Shown here in pieces: positions 5,737 through 7,112 of a DNA stretch of 7,112 nucleotides; the stretch's first letter is position 1, and each line of letters opens with the position of its first letter. The stretch is from positions 1 through 7,112 of the forward strand of contig JBHHYU010000124.1 in assembly GCA_046757725.1 (NCBI GenBank). Direction: 5' to 3'. Under the pieces are notes generated by a model. The model was not told where the DNA came from. It did no database searches and saw only the letters and a program-made list of their open reading frames with translations. Source of the DNA: JBHHYU01 sp046757725 (GTDB taxonomy: Bacteria > Desulfobacterota > Binatia > UBA9968). The position numbers were made by a program, and so were the translations under genes.

Positions 5737-6506
5737 GCCCCGAAGCAGACTCCTCGCTTAGAACATTTGATGAAATTCACAAGGGTGAGGACCTCCGGGG
5801 AGTTTTGTCCTTGAGTTTCGATTTCCTGGACGGCTAAAGAGAGGTTGCGGCCTTTCCGAAACAGGATGCGGAAGGCCTTTTTGACCTTACGGATCCTGTC
5901 CTCACCAAATCCTGCCCGTTTAAGGCCAATGACATTGACGCCACGTACCCTGTGCTGCCAATCTACAATGGAGTATGGAGGAACGTCTCGGCTGGTACCA
6001 CTAAGCCCGCGCATTAGAGAGAGTTCTCCCACACGAACAAACTGGTGCACAACACAATGGCCGGAGATGAAGGCGAGATTCTCGACCTCGGCATAGCCGC
6101 CCAGAAGGGCGCCATTTGCGATAACAATATGATCCCCGAGCCTGCAGTTGTGCCCGACATGGGCGCCGGCCATCAGAAAATTATGGTTTCCAATTAACGT
6201 AGATGACCCTGGTGCCGTACCCCGGTGGATCTGAACATGCTCGCGCACAATATTGTGATCCCCAATTTTTAGGTAGCTTTCTTCCCCTTGATAGTTTTTA
6301 TCTTGAGGAGCATCGCCAAGAACCACCCCGGAATGAATTTCGTTATTCTCTCCTATCTCAGTCCACCCGGTAAGGGTAGTGTGGGGTAGGACCCGGGTGC
6401 CACGTCCGATCTTAACGGGCCCATCGATGACCACGTAGGGACCGATCGCAGCCTCCGCGTGGACGTGGGCGCGGGAATCAATAATAGCAGTAGGATGGAT
6501 GGCCAT
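5733..6506 (-). CDS. lpxA: LpxA-like acyl-ACP:UDP-GlcNAc O-acyltransferase, divergent subfamily
   Basis: The 257-aa product (E. coli LpxA is 262) is a left-handed beta-helix of hexapeptide repeats (residues about 1-185) with a C-terminal helical part. LpxA transfers a 3-hydroxyacyl chain from acyl carrier protein to UDP-GlcNAc, the first step of lipid A synthesis, in the cytoplasm. GDAPQD (64-69), IHRGT (93-97), AHVGHNC with His116 and catalytic His119, VVHQF with His154, DVPPY and NVIGLKRAGF (191-200) identify the family. The residue matching E. coli His144 is Tyr138 (GGY instead of AGH). The residue matching the Gly173 chain-length ruler is Gly167, but MRGLSG around it differs. ATG 6506 has AGGGAG about 10 nt upstream. 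It is not beside lpxD, fabZ or lpxB here, so it may be a paralogue with another acyl chain or sugar. It follows the yacG relic. Confidence 0.85.
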   Translation of the reverse strand: MAIHPTAIIDSRAHVHAEAAIGPYVVIDGPVKIGRGTRVLPHTTLTGWTEIGENNEIHSGVVLGDAPQDKNYQGEESYLKIGDHNIVREHVQIHRGTAPGSSTLIGNHNFLMAGAHVGHNCRLGDHIVIANGALLGGYAEVENLAFISGHCVVHQFVRVGELSLMRGLSGTSRDVPPYSIVDWQHRVRGVNVIGLKRAGFGEDRIRKVKKAFRILFRKGRNLSLAVQEIETQGQNSPEVLTLVNFIKCSKRGVCFGA

Positions 6507-6708
6507 CAGAAAAACTCTCCCTTGTCATCTTCGGCTTCGGTATGGCGTTTGTGGGCCAACGGTTTGCCATGTTCCCCCGGGATTCGATATTTGCCTTTGG
6601 CTCAGCCTGATCTATAGGACTCCAGTGTTCGGAATAAAAAGGAAGGTGCAGATTCCGTTCCCAAGAAATACCCGCTTGACAGACGGGACACCTGACGAAA
6701 CGCGGCAT
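6506..6708 (-). pseudogene. yacG: Broken yacG (DNA gyrase inhibitor / zinc-binding protein)
   Basis: YacG is a small zinc protein of about 60-65 aa that inhibits DNA gyrase. From ATG 6708 one frame reads RCPVC, then ISWERN, LPF-YSEHW-SPID, which matches YacG's CPxC, W, RPF-CSERC-xLID. The second Cys pair has become Tyr and Trp (TAT and TGG, each one base from Cys codons). After PID the homology moves to another frame: a TGA (6604-6602) stands where the conserved Trp of WA would be, followed by AKGKYRIPGE and an acidic end EAEDDKGEFF. The final TGA (6508-6506) overlaps the lpxA ATG by one base. A net loss of about 4 nt near 6605-6610 explains the shift. The total length equals a normal yacG. 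The mutations look like decay of a yacG formerly coupled to lpxA; a sequencing error could not explain all of them. Confidence 0.8.
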
Positions 6709-6722
6709 AGGGACAAAAGTAA

Positions 6723-6749
6723 GGGCCGTGGGGACTTCCCTGCAGGCCC
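6723..6749 (-). other. Hairpin in the yacG-lpxA leader
   Basis: GGGCC (6723-6727) and GGCCC (6745-6749) form an outer stem, with an inner GGGA/TCCC stem (6731-6734 and 6737-6740). It lies between the predicted minus-strand start of transcription (near 6779) and the yacG start. There is no T-run, so it is not a terminator on either strand. Confidence 0.3.
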
Positions 6750-6785
6750 AAGGAGGAGCCTTTCACAATCCTTTTTAACCTCTTG

Positions 6786-6813
6786 ATTATCCTATTTTTG
6801 CCACCCCTGTCCA
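6786..6813 (-). promoter_or_regulatory. Sigma70-type promoter for yacG relic and lpxA
   Basis: On the minus strand TGGACA (6813-6808, 5/6 match) is followed after 16 nt by GATAAT (6791-6786, 5/6 match). It lies about 75 nt downstream of the tRNA gene and about 80 nt upstream of the yacG start. With yacG broken, its remaining purpose would be lpxA transcription over a long, mostly untranslated leader of about 270 nt. Confidence 0.55.
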
Positions 6814-6888
6814 TACCTGTTGGAGAGCGGTGACCGACAAAAAAGTAGAGAGGAGAACTGCTGCCCAATAATCAATGCTGGAAAAGGT

Positions 6889-6963
<75 letters not shown>

Positions 6964-6980
6964 TCAGGGACGGTATTGGA

Positions 6981-7009
6981 TATATATTGGAATGCTCCGA
7001 GCTTGTCAA
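6981..7009 (-). promoter_or_regulatory. Promoter of tRNA-Gly
   Basis: On the minus strand a perfect TTGACA (7009-7004) is separated by 17 nt from TATATA (6986-6981). Transcription would start about 10 nt before the mature tRNA 5' end at 6963. The position and strength suit a stable RNA gene. Confidence 0.75.
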
Positions 7010-7112
7010 TGCATAACCAGGGTGAAACTAGATGGGGGAAAAAAGAGATAAGCACCCGCCTGTCAAGCCATCAAAGAATCTAACCCTAGTCGGATACGTT
7101 GCGTCATGAGAA

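Noticed and set aside
6602..6868. Minus-strand frame of 88 codons
   Set aside because: It runs through the promoter and leader of the yacG-lpxA unit and ends at the TGA inside the yacG relic; no protein family is visible.
7031..7108. Short plus-strand frame MGEKRDKHPPVKPSK... of 25 codons after GGGTGA
   Set aside because: It has a possible ribosome binding site but is too short and featureless to support as a gene.

Overview
The window looks like chromosomal DNA from a Gram-negative bacterium with moderate GC content. The evidence is a lipid A acyltransferase homologue (lpxA-like), a MacAB-type tripartite transporter (which needs an outer membrane) and a relic of the gyrase inhibitor gene yacG. 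The style of the small exported protein and of the LpxA variant reminds me of Deltaproteobacteria or NC10/Methylomirabilota-like lineages. That is an impression from family resemblance; no rRNA or marker gene fixes it.

Layout, left to right. Positions 1-115 hold the start of an unrecognised minus-strand reading frame that runs off the edge. Positions 116-684 have no convincing gene. They carry a perfect 19-nt palindrome with a nearby partial copy (a possible transposon-end relic), a bulged hairpin, a good sigma70-type promoter (566-593) and a leader hairpin (612-652). A plus-strand gene for an exported MBL-fold protein follows (685-1536). It converges on a two-gene minus-strand operon: a macA-like membrane fusion protein (3570-4955) and a macB-like ATPase/permease (1590-3566), 3 nt apart. 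A divergent region of about 350 nt (4956-5310) separates macA from a small plus-strand exported protein (5311-5736). That gene's stop codon overlaps the stop codon of the convergent lpxA-like gene (5733-6506). Directly upstream of lpxA, and ancestrally coupled to it through TGATG, is a broken yacG (6506-6708). A minus-strand promoter (6786-6813) could drive that pair. Next comes a complete tRNA-Gly(CCC) with encoded CCA (6889-6963) and its own promoter (6981-7009). Positions 7010-7112 show nothing I can support.

The macAB pair should form an inner-membrane ATP-driven pump and its periplasmic adaptor. The outer-membrane TolC-like partner is not in the window. LpxA (lipid A assembly), MacAB and the two exported proteins all point to the cell envelope, but nothing shows they form one pathway. 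I see no CRISPR array, phage gene, toxin-antitoxin pair or obvious new defence system. The most notable observations are the yacG pseudogene, an Arg/Lys-rich insertion in the MacA homologue, an Asp-to-Asn change in the MBL metal motif, and two promoters that share a 17-nt element.
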